Source: Trinickia terrae (lineage in GTDB: Bacteria; Pseudomonadota; Gammaproteobacteria; Burkholderiales; Burkholderiaceae). Taken from it: 64,000 bases of DNA. Positions 51,729-61,023 of this stretch are shown piece by piece. Under the pieces are notes generated by a model. That model saw only the letters and a program-made list of their open reading frames with translations. It ran no database searches and was not told the origin of the DNA. Where the stretch lies: positions 124,001-188,000 of the forward strand of contig NZ_SWJE01000010.1 of NCBI RefSeq assembly GCF_005144415.1, read 5' to 3'. Position numbers and translations under genes: made by a program. The stretch's first letter is position 1; each line of letters opens with the position of its first letter.

Positions 51729-53000
51729 ATGGAGACTTCGACATCCCCCCGCCTCAACCTGATCCAGCGCCAGACGCTGGCCATCGTGCTCGCCGGCGGC
51801 CGTGGCACCCGGCTCGGCCCGCTGACCAACAAGCGCGTCAAGCCCGCCGTCCACTTCGGGGGCAAATACCGGATCATCGATTTCGCGCTGTCGAACTGCC
51901 TCAACTCGGGCATCCGCCGCATCGCCGTCGTCACCCAGTACAAGGCGCATTCGCTGTTGCGCCACCTGCAGCGAGGCTGGGGCTTCCTGCGCGGCGAGTT
52001 CAACGAGTTCATCGACCTGTGGCCCGCGCAGCAGCGCGTCGAAGGCGCGCACTGGTATCGCGGCACCGCCGACGCCGTGTTCCAGAACCTCGACATCATC
52101 CGCTCGATGAAGCCGAGGTACATCGTGGTGCTGGCCGGCGACCACATCTACAAGATGGACTACATGCGCATGCTGCTCGATCACGCCGACAGCCAGGCCG
52201 ACTGCACGGTCGGCTGCATCGAGGTGCCGCGCATGGACGCGGTCGCGTTCGGCGTGATGGCCGTCGACGCCTCGCGCCGCGTGACGGGCTTCGTCGAGAA
52301 GCCCAAGGACCCGCCCGCGATGCCCGGCCGGCCCGGCATCGCGCTCGCCAGCATGGGCATCTACGTGTTCAACGCCGACTACCTGTACGCGCTGCTCCAG
52401 GACAACATCTCGAGCCACGCGACCGACCATGATTTCGGCAAGGACATCATTCCGCGCGTCGTCACGGTCGGCAATACGATCGCGCATCCTTTCTCGATGT
52501 CGTGCGTGTCGTCGGATGCGAGCGTCGAGCCGTACTGGCGAGACGTCGGCACCATCGACGCCTACTGGGCCGCCAATCTCGACCTCGCCTCGACGATCCC
52601 CGCGCTCGACCTCTATGACACCACCTGGCCGATCTGGACCCACCAGGAGCAGTTGCCGCCCGCCAAGTTCGTGCGCGACCTGAAGGGCGAGCAAGGCATG
52701 GCGACCAACCTGCTCGTCTGCGGCGGCTGCGTGATCGCGGGCTCGCAAGTGACGCGCACGGTGCTGTCGTCGAGCGTGCGCGTGCAGTCGTTCTGTCATC
52801 TCGATGAGGCAGTCTTGTTGCCGCAGGTGCAGGTGGGACAAGGGTGCCGGTTGAAGCGCGTGGTCGTCGACCGCGGCTGCACCCTTCCCGACGGCACGGT
52901 GATCGGCGAGGACCCGGTGCTCGACAACGAGCGCTTCTACCGGACCGAGGCCGGCATCGTGCTCGTGACGGGCGACGCGCTCGCGCGGATCGAGCGCTAG
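51729..53000 (+). CDS. glgC: Glucose-1-phosphate adenylyltransferase (ADP-glucose pyrophosphorylase)
   Basis: A 423-residue nucleotidyltransferase. [19 protein letters not shown] is the nucleotide-binding signature, [21 protein letters not shown] and [14 protein letters not shown] follow, and the C-terminal left-handed beta-helix carries the [17 protein letters not shown] repeats. It makes ADP-glucose from ATP and glucose-1-phosphate, the committed step of glycogen synthesis, normally activated by sugar phosphates. It is 70 bp upstream of glgA. No branching or debranching gene is in the window. Confidence 0.96.
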   Translation: METSTSPRLNLIQRQTLAIVLAGGRGTRLGPLTNKRVKPAVHFGGKYRIIDFALSNCLNSGIRRIAVVTQYKAHSLLRHLQRGWGFLRGEFNEFIDLWPAQQRVEGAHWYRGTADAVFQNLDIIRSMKPRYIVVLAGDHIYKMDYMRMLLDHADSQADCTVGCIEVPRMDAVAFGVMAVDASRRVTGFVEKPKDPPAMPGRPGIALASMGIYVFNADYLYALLQDNISSHATDHDFGKDIIPRVVTVGNTIAHPFSMSCVSSDASVEPYWRDVGTIDAYWAANLDLASTIPALDLYDTTWPIWTHQEQLPPAKFVRDLKGEQGMATNLLVCGGCVIAGSQVTRTVLSSSVRVQSFCHLDEAVLLPQVQVGQGCRLKRVVVDRGCTLPDGTVIGEDPVLDNERFYRTEAGIVLVTGDALARIER

Positions 53001-53070
53001 ACCGCCTGGATTGCCGAACCAGACGCCGCCCCGAACCTTTTCCCAGGACACGCCCTAGCGGAGCCAGCCC

Positions 53071-54531
53071 ATGACGATTCGCGCGCTGCACGTCGCAAGC
53101 GAGCTGTATCCGTTGCTGAAAACCGGAGGGCTCGCCGATGTCGTCGGCGCGCTGCCGCCCGCCCTGATCGAGCACGGCGCCGACGTGCGCGTGCTGCTGC
53201 CGGGCTTTCCTTCGGTGCTCGCGGGCGTGGCTGACCTGCGGCCGGTCGCCACGCTCGAGCCGCGTTTCGGCGCGCGCGACGCGCGTGTCGAATATGGAAC
53301 GCTCGCCGCGAGCGGCGTCGGCATCTACGTCATCCGCGCCGACTCGTTCTACGAGCGCAGCGGCAGCCCCTACCTCGACACCGCGCAGGCGCCGTATGGC
53401 GACAACGCTCAGCGCTTCGCGCTGCTCGGCTGGACTGCGGCGCTCATGGCCCAGCATCTCGATGCCCAGTGGAAGCCCGACATCGTGCACGCGCACGACT
53501 GGCATGCGGGGCTTGCGCCGGCCTACCTGAAAGCCGCCGAGCGCCGCCGCGGCACGCCGCTCGCGCGCTCGATCATGACCGTGCACAACCTCGCCTACCA
53601 GGGCATCTTCCCGGCTGCGCTGTTCGGCCAGCTCGGCCTGCCCGATGACTTCTTCGACATGCACGGCGTCGAGTTCTACGGGCAGCTCTCGTTCCTGAAA
53701 GCGGGCCTGCACTTCGCCGACCGCATCACGACCGTGAGCCCGACCTACGCGCGCGAGATCCGCACCGTCGCGCAGGGCGCCGGGCTCGACGGCCTGCTGC
53801 GCGGCCGTGCGCACGAGCTCTCGGGCATCCTCAACGGCGTCGACTACGCGGTGTGGAGCCCGGCCGAGGACGCCTCCATTGCGAGCCGGTACACGGCCGC
53901 CAAACTCTCGCGCAAGGGTCTCTGCAAGAAGGCCTTGCAGGTGCGCCTGAACCTCGCGCAGGACGGCGACGCGCTGCTGTTCGGCGTCGTCTCGCGGCTG
54001 ACCGAGCAGAAAGGGCTCGACCTGCTGCTCGAAGTGCTGCCCGAGATCGTCAAGCGCGGCGGACAGCTCGCCGTGCTCGGCAGCGGCGAGCCCGCGCTGG
54101 AGGCGGGCCTGCTGCGGGTCGCGCAGGCCCACCCTGACGCCGTCGCGGTGCAGCTCGGCTTCGACGAGGCGCTCGCGCACGCGATCATCGCGGGCAGCGA
54201 CGTCGTCGCGGTGCCGTCGCGCTTCGAGCCCTGCGGGCTCACGCAGCTCTACGCCCTCGCCTACGGCTCGCTGCCGCTCGTGCATCACGTGGGCGGCCTC
54301 GCGGACACCGTGATCGACGCCTCGCTCGAAAACCTCGCCGACGATCTCGCCACCGGCTTCGCGTTCCATCACTTCGAGCCGGTCTCGATCACGGCTGCGA
54401 TCAGGCGCGCATTCGCGCTCTACGCGCGCGGCAAGGAATGGAAGACGGTCCAGCGCCGCGCGATGGCGCAGGACTTCGGCTGGGGCGCGTCGGCGCAGCA
54501 CTATCTGGCGCTCTATCGCGAGCTCGCCTGA
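53071..54531 (+). CDS. glgA: Glycogen synthase (ADP-glucose)
   Basis: A 486-residue GT5 glycosyltransferase. The KTGGLADVVGALP motif near residue 17 binds ADP-glucose; VHAHDWHAGLAPAYL, MTVHNLAYQGIFPA and the C-terminal PSRFEPCGLTQLYALAYGSLP (with the catalytic glutamate) are all present. It elongates alpha-1,4-glucan using ADP-glucose made by GlgC. E. coli GlgA has 477 residues. The stop is followed by a short palindrome GGGGGCGCCCCC at 54553-54564 without a T-run. Confidence 0.96.
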   Translation: MTIRALHVASELYPLLKTGGLADVVGALPPALIEHGADVRVLLPGFPSVLAGVADLRPVATLEPRFGARDARVEYGTLAASGVGIYVIRADSFYERSGSPYLDTAQAPYGDNAQRFALLGWTAALMAQHLDAQWKPDIVHAHDWHAGLAPAYLKAAERRRGTPLARSIMTVHNLAYQGIFPAALFGQLGLPDDFFDMHGVEFYGQLSFLKAGLHFADRITTVSPTYAREIRTVAQGAGLDGLLRGRAHELSGILNGVDYAVWSPAEDASIASRYTAAKLSRKGLCKKALQVRLNLAQDGDALLFGVVSRLTEQKGLDLLLEVLPEIVKRGGQLAVLGSGEPALEAGLLRVAQAHPDAVAVQLGFDEALAHAIIAGSDVVAVPSRFEPCGLTQLYALAYGSLPLVHHVGGLADTVIDASLENLADDLATGFAFHHFEPVSITAAIRRAFALYARGKEWKTVQRRAMAQDFGWGASAQHYLALYRELA

Positions 54532-54826
54532 AGCGAATGCCGACGGCATGTGGGGGCGCCCCCCGGGACTCGGCGCTCCCCTATGCCGAACCGATGATGC
54601 AGCGCAACAAGCCGTCTACCGGACGCTTTGCGATCCCCAAAAGTCATGTATTGTTCTTTCATATGCGGCAGTGCGGCACGCAAGGCTGGGCCGCAGCCGA
54701 TAGACGAAGCGGTCTGCTCCAGGGCATCGTGATTGATGCAACGCGGAGCCGCTCCGGCAGAGTCCCGGGAACACCGGCCCCCTCCGCCATCGATCCAAGA
54801 CAGCGCATGACGCAGCGAAACCAACC

Positions 54827-55690
54827 ATGAAAAACGTCCTCAGCATCCAATCGCACGTCGTGTTCGGCCACGCGGGCAACGGCGCGTCCGTGTTCCCGAT
54901 GCAGCGCCTGGGCGTCAACGTGTGGCCGCTCAACACCGTCCAGTTCTCGAACCACACGCAGTACGGCCACTGGGCCGGCAGCGCCATCGACGCCTCGCAG
55001 ATGCAGGAGCTCGTCGAAGGCATCGGCGCGATCGGCATGTTGAGACGCTGCGACGCCGTGCTCTCCGGCTACCTCGGCTCGCCCGAGCAGGCCGAGGCGG
55101 TGGTCGAGATCGTGCGCGCGGTGAAAGCGACCAATCCGCACGCGTGGTATTTCTGCGATCCGGTGATGGGTCAGACCGGCGGCTGCACCGTCGAGCCCGG
55201 CATCCAGGAGTATCTGGTGCGGACGATGCCCGAAGTGGCGGACGGCCTGGCGCCGAATCACAACGAATTGCAAAAGCTCGCCGGCCGCAAGATCGAGACC
55301 GTCGAGGAAGCCGTGCAGGCGTGCCGCGAGATCATCGAGCGCGGTCCGCAGGTGGTCCTCGTGAAGCACCTCATCGATCGCAACAGCCTCGCCGACCGCT
55401 TCAACATGCTCGTCGTGACCGAAAACGAAGCGTGGATGGGGCAGCGTCCGCTCTATCCGTTCGCGCGCCAGCCCGTCGGCGTGGGCGACCTGACGAGCGC
55501 CGTGTTCGTCGCGCGCCGCCTGCTCGGCGACCCCGTGCGCGCCGCGTTCGAGCACACGCTGGCCGCGGTGCACGCGGTCGTCAAGGCGACCTACGACGCG
55601 GGCCGCTACGAGCTCGAGATCGTCGCCGCGCAGAACGAAATCGCCCAGCCGAGCGAATGGTTCGGCGCGTGGGTCACCGACGCGGCGTAA
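54827..55690 (+). CDS. pdxY: Pyridoxal kinase
   Basis: A 287-residue ribokinase-fold kinase. [24 protein letters not shown] is the PdxY N-terminus, [19 protein letters not shown] and [19 protein letters not shown] form the substrate pocket, and [20 protein letters not shown] holds the anion-hole GVGDLTSA with the catalytic aspartate. E. coli PdxY has 287 residues. It phosphorylates pyridoxal in the PLP salvage pathway. It stands alone, 295 bp downstream of glgA. Confidence 0.96.
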   Translation: MKNVLSIQSHVVFGHAGNGASVFPMQRLGVNVWPLNTVQFSNHTQYGHWAGSAIDASQMQELVEGIGAIGMLRRCDAVLSGYLGSPEQAEAVVEIVRAVKATNPHAWYFCDPVMGQTGGCTVEPGIQEYLVRTMPEVADGLAPNHNELQKLAGRKIETVEEAVQACREIIERGPQVVLVKHLIDRNSLADRFNMLVVTENEAWMGQRPLYPFARQPVGVGDLTSAVFVARRLLGDPVRAAFEHTLAAVHAVVKATYDAGRYELEIVAAQNEIAQPSEWFGAWVTDAA

Positions 55691-55743
55691 TCCCTCGATC
55701 AACCTTCGGCTTTGGCATTCGATCGCATTCTGTTCGTTGAACT

Positions 55744-55769
55744 ACTGAAGTGCGCCTAGAATCTTCAGT
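55744..55769 (+). promoter_or_regulatory. Inverted repeat with an embedded -10-like box before the accessory module
   Basis: ACTGAAG at 55744-55750 is repeated in reverse complement as CTTCAGT at 55763-55769, with TAGAAT (55757-55762) between. This is about 75 bp before the first gene of the module. It could be an operator covering the promoter. No good -35 hexamer at standard spacing was found. Confidence 0.35.
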
Positions 55770-55844
55770 CCATAACGCTATGGATTGCGCGCAAGCGCGT
55801 TCATGCGTTGCGCATAGGCACAACTTCAACGTCAACAAGAACTC

Positions 55845-56852
55845 ATGCAAAAGTGTGAAAACCGACGCTGTCCGATCTGTTACCCGAACTGGAGGGAGGA
55901 GGAAGCCGCCGCCGCAAAGCGTACGGAAGACGATCGCCAGAACTGCATCAACTGCTGGCGACACTATCAGAAGCAAGCCGAAGCGATCATCTCGGTAGAC
56001 GATCCGATTGCGCGTAACCGGCGTATCAATGCCGCCTATGCCAAGCTGTGGCTCGACGATCGTCGCTTTCAATGGGCGGGGCTGGCAGCCTTTGCATCCA
56101 AGCAAGTCGGTTGCGGATTGCTCAATGCGGCCGAACTGATCAGCAAGTCGAACCGCCAACGCAATGCGTATCCGAAATGGGAGAGAAGCAGTTCGCCGCT
56201 CGAGCGACTTTCGCCCTACGCATCGCCACGCATGTCCATGCCGGATCAGGCAACGGGCGAAGGTGCCGCCAAGGGGTATCAGATGCTGGCAAAGGGAAAC
56301 ATGGCGCTGTTCCTCGATATCTGGCCGCTGCACATGTTCTATAAGGAGCTCGGACTACAGCGGTTCGAGAAGTGTCTCAAGGAGCGCGCGCAGTTGCGCG
56401 GTTCGGTTATCTGGCCGATTGCGGATCGTGTTCTCTTCGCCGAAAGCAAACCGGAGGTGTTACTCGCATTCCGCGCAATTGATGCAGGCAACATCGTGGA
56501 AAGCGTAAGGTTGCTCGCCCGTCACGAACAGATCAATATCCTGCAACCCGCCATGTATAACGATCCGTCATTTGCCATGCTGATGCGCGCCAACCAGTTC
56601 GCGTGGGCACTGAACATTCCAACCGGATCTGCACGCGAGATCCAGTTAACCCTCGCGAATCAATGCACTGTAACGGGCGCAAACGCACAAATTGAAATTT
56701 TCAGCAAGCAACCGCTCGCCAACCTCGCGGCCCCCGATCAGCGCATGGCGTTCGTCATGCGCGCCGCCCAGCGCTTCGATGAATTGTTACGCGATCCGAT
56801 TGAGAAGTACTCGGTCGAAAACTCGCTCTATCTCATCGCGCACCCGAGGTAA
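55845..56852 (+). CDS. Unknown protein with N-terminal Cys cluster, DUF2515-like
   Basis: A 335-residue soluble protein with no signal peptide or membrane helix. It opens MQKCENRRCPICYPNW, a CxxxxCxxC arrangement that could bind zinc, followed by a QNCINCWRHYQKQ stretch with two more cysteines. Residues ~60-100 read ARNRRINAAYAKLWLDDRRF, then QWAGLAAFASKQVGCGLL, which fits the pattern of DUF2515 proteins (Bacillus YppC type: NxxRxxAYxxxYxxxPxxxWAxLAxxxSxxxG). The family function is unknown to me and this assignment is tentative. It is followed 2 bp later by a small membrane-anchored protein whose ribosome site (GAGG) lies in this gene's last codons. A second, truncated 3' copy lies at 57529-57624. 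By eye the region is less GC-rich than flanking DNA. Confidence 0.7.
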   Translation: MQKCENRRCPICYPNWREEEAAAAKRTEDDRQNCINCWRHYQKQAEAIISVDDPIARNRRINAAYAKLWLDDRRFQWAGLAAFASKQVGCGLLNAAELISKSNRQRNAYPKWERSSSPLERLSPYASPRMSMPDQATGEGAAKGYQMLAKGNMALFLDIWPLHMFYKELGLQRFEKCLKERAQLRGSVIWPIADRVLFAESKPEVLLAFRAIDAGNIVESVRLLARHEQINILQPAMYNDPSFAMLMRANQFAWALNIPTGSAREIQLTLANQCTVTGANAQIEIFSKQPLANLAAPDQRMAFVMRAAQRFDELLRDPIEKYSVENSLYLIAHPR

Positions 56853-56854
56853 TC

Positions 56855-57478
56855 ATGCTGCGTGGAAAAATCAGGCGGTTCGGGTACACCGCGTGCACAC
56901 TGTTCGGCTGTGCTGTCGTTTGGGGAATCTATGCGATGACCAAGCCCGTCGATGAAGTCGTGCTGACGCTCGGGGAGCCCTATGAACAAGTGCGACAGCA
57001 CTCGCGATCAACGCTGCCGGTTGCAACCGAAGACAACTCCATCAATCTGTACGTAAGGCGCCCCGCAGTCTTCCGGTTTCGCGATCCGCAATTCGGCTTT
57101 GTTACACCGCCCGCGAGGTTTCTGAGTCTCTATGCGGATCAGCTCGGCAATGTGTCGCTTGTTACCCTATCGCCACAAGTCGAAACATTGCCGCTTGACG
57201 AATCAATGGATATTCTCACGGACCTACAGAATCAGTTCAGGCGGAAAGGGTGGAAGCCATTTCACTCTCGTGACACCCCCCCCATCGAAGACACTCAGGC
57301 AACTCGAAATGCAATCCGGACGTGCACAGCACCGACAACGCGCTGGCACGCCGACGACAAATATCAGGTTTCGCTCAATATACGGTGCTTTCGGACGGAC
57401 GATCGGGCAAACGACGAGCGTTACCTGATTACTCTGGATCTTAGTTTCTCGGTGTTTGAGAACCGTCCAGACGATTGA
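56855..57478 (+). CDS. Small membrane-anchored protein, paralogue A
   Basis: A 207-residue protein with one N-terminal membrane helix (FGYTACTLFGCAVVWGIYAM) and a periplasmic domain. The domain starts DEVVLTLGEPYEQVRQHSRSTLP, continues with a beta-rich insert (residues ~58-108: VFRFRDPQFGFVTPPARF), then PLDESMDILTDLQNQFRRKGWKPF and ends in YQVSLNIRCFRTDDRANDERYLITLDLS. Family unknown to me. A paralogue lacking the middle insert is encoded at 57627-58097. The start is coupled to the upstream gene (stop, 2 nt, ATG). The build (short membrane-tethered periplasmic partner, coupled to a larger soluble gene, duplicated) resembles immunity proteins of effector loci; this is inference. Confidence 0.75.
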   Translation: MLRGKIRRFGYTACTLFGCAVVWGIYAMTKPVDEVVLTLGEPYEQVRQHSRSTLPVATEDNSINLYVRRPAVFRFRDPQFGFVTPPARFLSLYADQLGNVSLVTLSPQVETLPLDESMDILTDLQNQFRRKGWKPFHSRDTPPIEDTQATRNAIRTCTAPTTRWHADDKYQVSLNIRCFRTDDRANDERYLITLDLSFSVFENRPDD

Positions 57479-57528
57479 TTGACTGATGTACCTGCTGGAA
57501 TAGCAGCGCGTACGGACATGGCTCACGC

Positions 57529-57624
57529 CGACCACGCGCACAGCGTTTCGATGACCTGTTGCGCGACCCGATAGAAAAGCACATGGTCGAGAATTCCATC
57601 TATCTCATTGCGCACCCGAGGTAG
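57529..57624 (+). pseudogene. Truncated 3' end of a second copy of the DUF2515-like gene
   Basis: The reading frame from 57541 gives QRFDDLLRDPIEKHMVENSI and YLIAHPR then a stop at 57622-57624. The intact gene at 55845-56852 ends QRFDELLRDPIEKYSVENSL and YLIAHPR. The DNA is similar over about 85 bp, and the join to the next gene is the same (CCGAGG, stop, TC, ATG). Only the last 28-30 codons remain; the rest of the second copy is missing. It now mainly supplies the ribosome site of the downstream paralogue. Confidence 0.88.
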
Positions 57625-57626
57625 TC

Positions 57627-58097
57627 ATGCAACGTCGAAAGTTCTGGCGGTTCAGGTATTTCGCGTGCGCGGTGACCAGCTTTGCAGCCTTATTGGGTAT
57701 CTGTGCGATGGCACTCCCTGCTGATGAAGTCGTGCTGACGCTTGGCGAACCGTACGAACACGTACGCCAACAATCCCGGTCGACGCTACCGCCGATCGGG
57801 ACCTTGCCGCTCGACAAGGCAATGGCGATTGTCCTCGACTTGCAGGAGCAACTACGGCGGCGCGGTTGGCATCCAATCCGGGCGCATCGTTTCCCGCCAA
57901 TCGCCAACACGCCCGCAATGGTGCAAAGCATCCGGCGCGGGGACGATCCGCAGACCTTCTGGCAGGCAGCGGGCAAATTCCAGGTGGCACTCGATATTCG
58001 ACGGTTCGTCCATGAAAACCGGCCGCAAGACGAGCGTTATCTGCTTACACTCGAACTGAGCGGGCCGCCGCTCATGGAAGACGTCCCGGCCGATTGA
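57627..58097 (+). CDS. Small membrane-anchored protein, paralogue B
   Basis: A 156-residue paralogue of the gene at 56855-57478. It has the same N-terminal membrane helix (FACAVTSFAALLGICAMALP) and the same start of the domain, DEVVLTLGEPYEHVRQQSRSTLP. It then joins directly to LPLDKAMAIVLDLQEQLRRRGW, so the ~50-residue middle part of paralogue A is absent. The end is again FQVALDIRRFVHENRPQDER then YLLTLELS. The frame is intact and the ribosome site is kept, so it is probably expressed even though its upstream partner gene is reduced to a remnant. Function unknown. Confidence 0.75.
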   Translation: MQRRKFWRFRYFACAVTSFAALLGICAMALPADEVVLTLGEPYEHVRQQSRSTLPPIGTLPLDKAMAIVLDLQEQLRRRGWHPIRAHRFPPIANTPAMVQSIRRGDDPQTFWQAAGKFQVALDIRRFVHENRPQDERYLLTLELSGPPLMEDVPAD

Positions 58098-58178
58098 GAG
58101 GCCGTCACCGTGCGGCCCGCCGTTTGTGGATTGTCTCAGCGACGCTCGCGTGGTTCGCACGCGGCTCCAGGCATTGCC

Positions 58179-59978
58179 TCAATCGAGCCTGAACTGCCCC
58201 ACCGCGCTCGCGAGCTGCACCGCCTGCGTCTGCAGCGCGGCCGCCGCGGCGGCCGACTCCTCCACGAGCGCCGCGTTCTGCTGCACCATCTCGTCGAGCT
58301 GCGTCACCGCTCGGTTGACCTCGTGAATGCCGCGCTGCTGCTCTTCGGCGGCGTTCGTAATCTCGGACATGATGGCGGTCACGTTCGAGACGTTGCTGAC
58401 GATCTCGCCCATCGTGTCCCCCGCGCGGCGCACCTGGCCCGAGCCCGACGAGACGCTGTCGATCGTCGCCTCGATCAGCGACTTGATCTCCTTGGCGGCC
58501 TGCGCGCTCCGTTGCGCCAGGCTGCGCACCTCGCCCGCCACCACCGCGAAGCCGCGTCCCTGCTCGCCCGCGCGAGCCGCTTCGACGGCCGCGTTGAGCG
58601 CGAGGATGTTGGTCTGGAACGCGATGCCGTCGATCACCGAGATGATGTCGCCGATCTTGCCCGACGCGCTCTCGATCTGGCCCATCGTGCTGACCACCTC
58701 GGACACGACCGCGCCGCCGCGCCCGGCCACCGCCGACGCCGCGCCCGCCATGTCGTTGGCCTGGCGCGCGGCGCTCGCCGACTGCGTCACCGTCGAGGTG
58801 ATCTGCTCCATCGACGCCGCCGTCTCCTGCAGGCTCGCCGCCGCCGACTCGGTGCGGCCCGAGAGGTCGTGGTTGCCCGCGGCGATCTCGTCGGCCGCCG
58901 TGCGCACCGATTCGCTCGTGTCGCGGATCTGGCGCATCACGTGGCTCAGCTTGTCGACGAAGGTGTTGAACGCGCGCGCGATCTGCGCGACTTCGTCGGC
59001 GCCGTCCGAGGGCAGGCGCTTCGTCAGGTCGCCCTCGCCGGAGCCGATCGCATCCATCGCGTCGCGCACCAGCGAAAGGCGCTTGAACGCGGTCGCCGTG
59101 ATCGCGCTGACGATCCCCGCCGCCACCGCGACGATCACGATCAGCGCGATCGCCGAGGTCGTCAGGAACGAGCGCGTGCCGGCCGTGGCCTCGGACTTGT
59201 CGAGCGCGACGACGGTGACCCAGTCGGTGCCCGGCACGGCTTGTCCGCGCAGGAGCTTCGCGTGGCCATCGACATGCGCCTCGCGCGGCCGGTCCGCCGA
59301 AGCGAGCGACGCGACGCTTGCCGCGTCGAGGTCAGGCATCAGCTCGGAGACGGGCTTCAACGTGAGCTTCGCATCGGGATGCGCGACGATCGTGCCGCTC
59401 GCGTCGATCAGCATCCCGAAGCTCGCGGGCGTCGGGTGGACCGACTTGACGTTGGCGATCACGCTGTCCATGTTGACGTCGCCGGCGACCACCGCCTTCA
59501 ACGCGCCGTCGCGCACGATCGGCACGGCGAAGGTGACCACGAGCTTGCCCGAACCCGCATCGACGTAAGGCTGCGTGACGACCGGCTTGGCCGCAGCGGC
59601 CGCCTGCTTGTACCAGGGACGTCCGGTCGGATCGTAGTCGGCCGGCACGCCGGTCGGATCGGAGAACTTCGCGGTCTTCTCCGCGGTGCCGACGTAGACG
59701 TTGGTGAAGCCGCCCGCCGCGGCGACCTGCTTGAAAACCGGCACGGGGTCCGCGGTGAGCGCCGTGTCTTCGAGCGAGACGACCGCAGCCGTCTTCGACG
59801 CGACCCAGTCGCCAATCCCGGCGACGTGGCCGTTCGCGAGCGCGGCGAGGTTGTTGTTGATCGAGTCGTTGTCGTAGGAACTGACGACGAAGTAATTGAG
59901 CGCGGCGTTCACGACGAGCGAGCAGACGACGATGGCGATGCACGCTGCCAGCACGCGCGAGCGGATTGAAGCAAACAT
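58179..59978 (-). CDS. Methyl-accepting chemotaxis protein with dCache sensor
   Basis: A 599-residue chemoreceptor. Membrane helix 1 is at residues ~8-30 ([19 protein letters not shown]). The periplasmic sensor (~35-275) reads as a dCache_1 domain with the ligand-pocket pattern [13 protein letters not shown], then [18 protein letters not shown]. Helix 2 follows ([17 protein letters not shown]), then HAMP ([22 protein letters not shown]). The signalling hairpin [27 protein letters not shown] core is intact. No C-terminal CheR-binding pentapeptide is seen (ends AVGQFRLD). dCache receptors of this pattern often bind amino acids. Start at 59978; it is divergent from the DeoR gene. Confidence 0.95.
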   Translation of the reverse strand: MFASIRSRVLAACIAIVVCSLVVNAALNYFVVSSYDNDSINNNLAALANGHVAGIGDWVASKTAAVVSLEDTALTADPVPVFKQVAAAGGFTNVYVGTAEKTAKFSDPTGVPADYDPTGRPWYKQAAAAAKPVVTQPYVDAGSGKLVVTFAVPIVRDGALKAVVAGDVNMDSVIANVKSVHPTPASFGMLIDASGTIVAHPDAKLTLKPVSELMPDLDAASVASLASADRPREAHVDGHAKLLRGQAVPGTDWVTVVALDKSEATAGTRSFLTTSAIALIVIVAVAAGIVSAITATAFKRLSLVRDAMDAIGSGEGDLTKRLPSDGADEVAQIARAFNTFVDKLSHVMRQIRDTSESVRTAADEIAAGNHDLSGRTESAAASLQETAASMEQITSTVTQSASAARQANDMAGAASAVAGRGGAVVSEVVSTMGQIESASGKIGDIISVIDGIAFQTNILALNAAVEAARAGEQGRGFAVVAGEVRSLAQRSAQAAKEIKSLIEATIDSVSSGSGQVRRAGDTMGEIVSNVSNVTAIMSEITNAAEEQQRGIHEVNRAVTQLDEMVQQNAALVEESAAAAAALQTQAVQLASAVGQFRLD

Positions 59979-60145
59979 GTGGGAGGTTTCCTTCCGACGA
60001 ATAGGCGGTAGAGGACTCGTGATCCTCGTGGCGGATAACGGCGGCAACTCCCGATACTTGAGAAAAACCTCTGGCGCGAACGTTCGTGCATTCGCCCGGA
60101 CGGCACGGTCGCGCCACCGGCTCCGGATCGCAAGCGAATGAGATA

Positions 60146-60167
60146 AGATGTTGCTTGTCGAACATCT
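60146..60167. promoter_or_regulatory. Possible operator before the DeoR-type gene
   Basis: AGATGTT at 60146-60152 and AACATCT at 60161-60167 form a perfect 7-bp inverted repeat with an 8-nt spacer, in the divergent gap (59979-60237) between the chemoreceptor and the DeoR regulator. It is a candidate binding site for autoregulation. Confidence 0.4.
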
Positions 60168-60237
60168 GTTTTGCTACGCGAACAGTGTTTGCATTCATGA
60201 TGTCGAATGTCGATCAAGCCGGCGATACAGCTTCCCT

Positions 60238-61008
60238 ATGACCAGCAAAAATCAACGATTGGACGGTATTTTGGAAATGGTGGGTTCCCACCATTTCATG
60301 AGCATCGGCGATCTGGCCAAGTCGTTTGCGGTATCCGAAATGACGATCCGCCGCGACGTGCGGGATCTCGTCGACGCGGGCAAAGTGCGGGCAGTCTACG
60401 GAGGCGTGGCGTCATTGGAAAACAGTGGCGCGACTGCGAATTACAACGCGCAGACCGAGCGGACGCAGCACGCCGACGAGAAAAGGCGGATCGCACTGGC
60501 TGCGAGCACATTGCTGAGCCCGGGCGACGTGGCGATCCTCGATTCGGGAACGACGGTCCAGCAACTCGCGGAATGCCTTCCGGCCGAAGGCGCATTCACG
60601 TTCATCTGCTACAGCCTGAACACGATGAACGTTCTGGCCAGACGAGAGGACACCACGGTCATTTCGCTCGGCGGCGTCCTTTCGCCGAAGTCGTACACGT
60701 TCTCGGGGCCCGACGCCGTTCAGGCATTGCACAAGTACCGAGCCAACAAGGTGTTCATCGGCGCGACCGGGTACGAGCTCAAGCACGGGCTCACGTGCAG
60801 CTACGTTGAAGATTGCTCGTGGAAGCAGGCCGCCATGCAATCGAGCGTCGAAAGAATCTTGCTGGTGGACTCATCCAAATTCGGCAAGGTCTCCACCTGC
60901 AGTTTCGCCGGCGTGGAAAATTTCGACACCGTGGTCACGGACGACGGCATTCCCGAGCCATACCGGCGCGATCTCGAAGAAAAGGGCTTGAAGCTGCTGA
61001 TCGCCTGA
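60238..61008 (+). CDS. DeoR-family transcriptional regulator
   Basis: A 256-residue DeoR protein. The N-terminal helix-turn-helix reads NQRLDGILEMVGSHHFMSIG, then DLAKSFAVSEMTIRRDVRDL (residues 5-45). The sugar-phosphate-binding domain has AILDSGTTVQQLAECL, VISLGGVLSP and the C-terminal VERILLVDSSKFGKVS with the conserved lysine. Such proteins sense phosphorylated sugars or polyols. It is convergent with the ABC importer operon (15 bp apart), whose genes it may regulate. Start at 60238; an upstream frame to 60148 runs through the candidate operator. Confidence 0.92.
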   Translation: MTSKNQRLDGILEMVGSHHFMSIGDLAKSFAVSEMTIRRDVRDLVDAGKVRAVYGGVASLENSGATANYNAQTERTQHADEKRRIALAASTLLSPGDVAILDSGTTVQQLAECLPAEGAFTFICYSLNTMNVLARREDTTVISLGGVLSPKSYTFSGPDAVQALHKYRANKVFIGATGYELKHGLTCSYVEDCSWKQAAMQSSVERILLVDSSKFGKVSTCSFAGVENFDTVVTDDGIPEPYRRDLEEKGLKLLIA

Positions 61009-61023
61009 CGGCGCCTGCGCCAG

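Noticed and set aside
51585..53051. A 488-codon minus-strand frame across glgC
   Set aside because: Mirror of the glgC coding frame, with the same Arg/His/Asp/Val-rich composition and no recognisable motif.
58110..59969. A 619-codon plus-strand frame across the chemoreceptor gene
   Set aside because: Antisense shadow of a well-supported chemoreceptor; repetitive RR/HH/DD composition.
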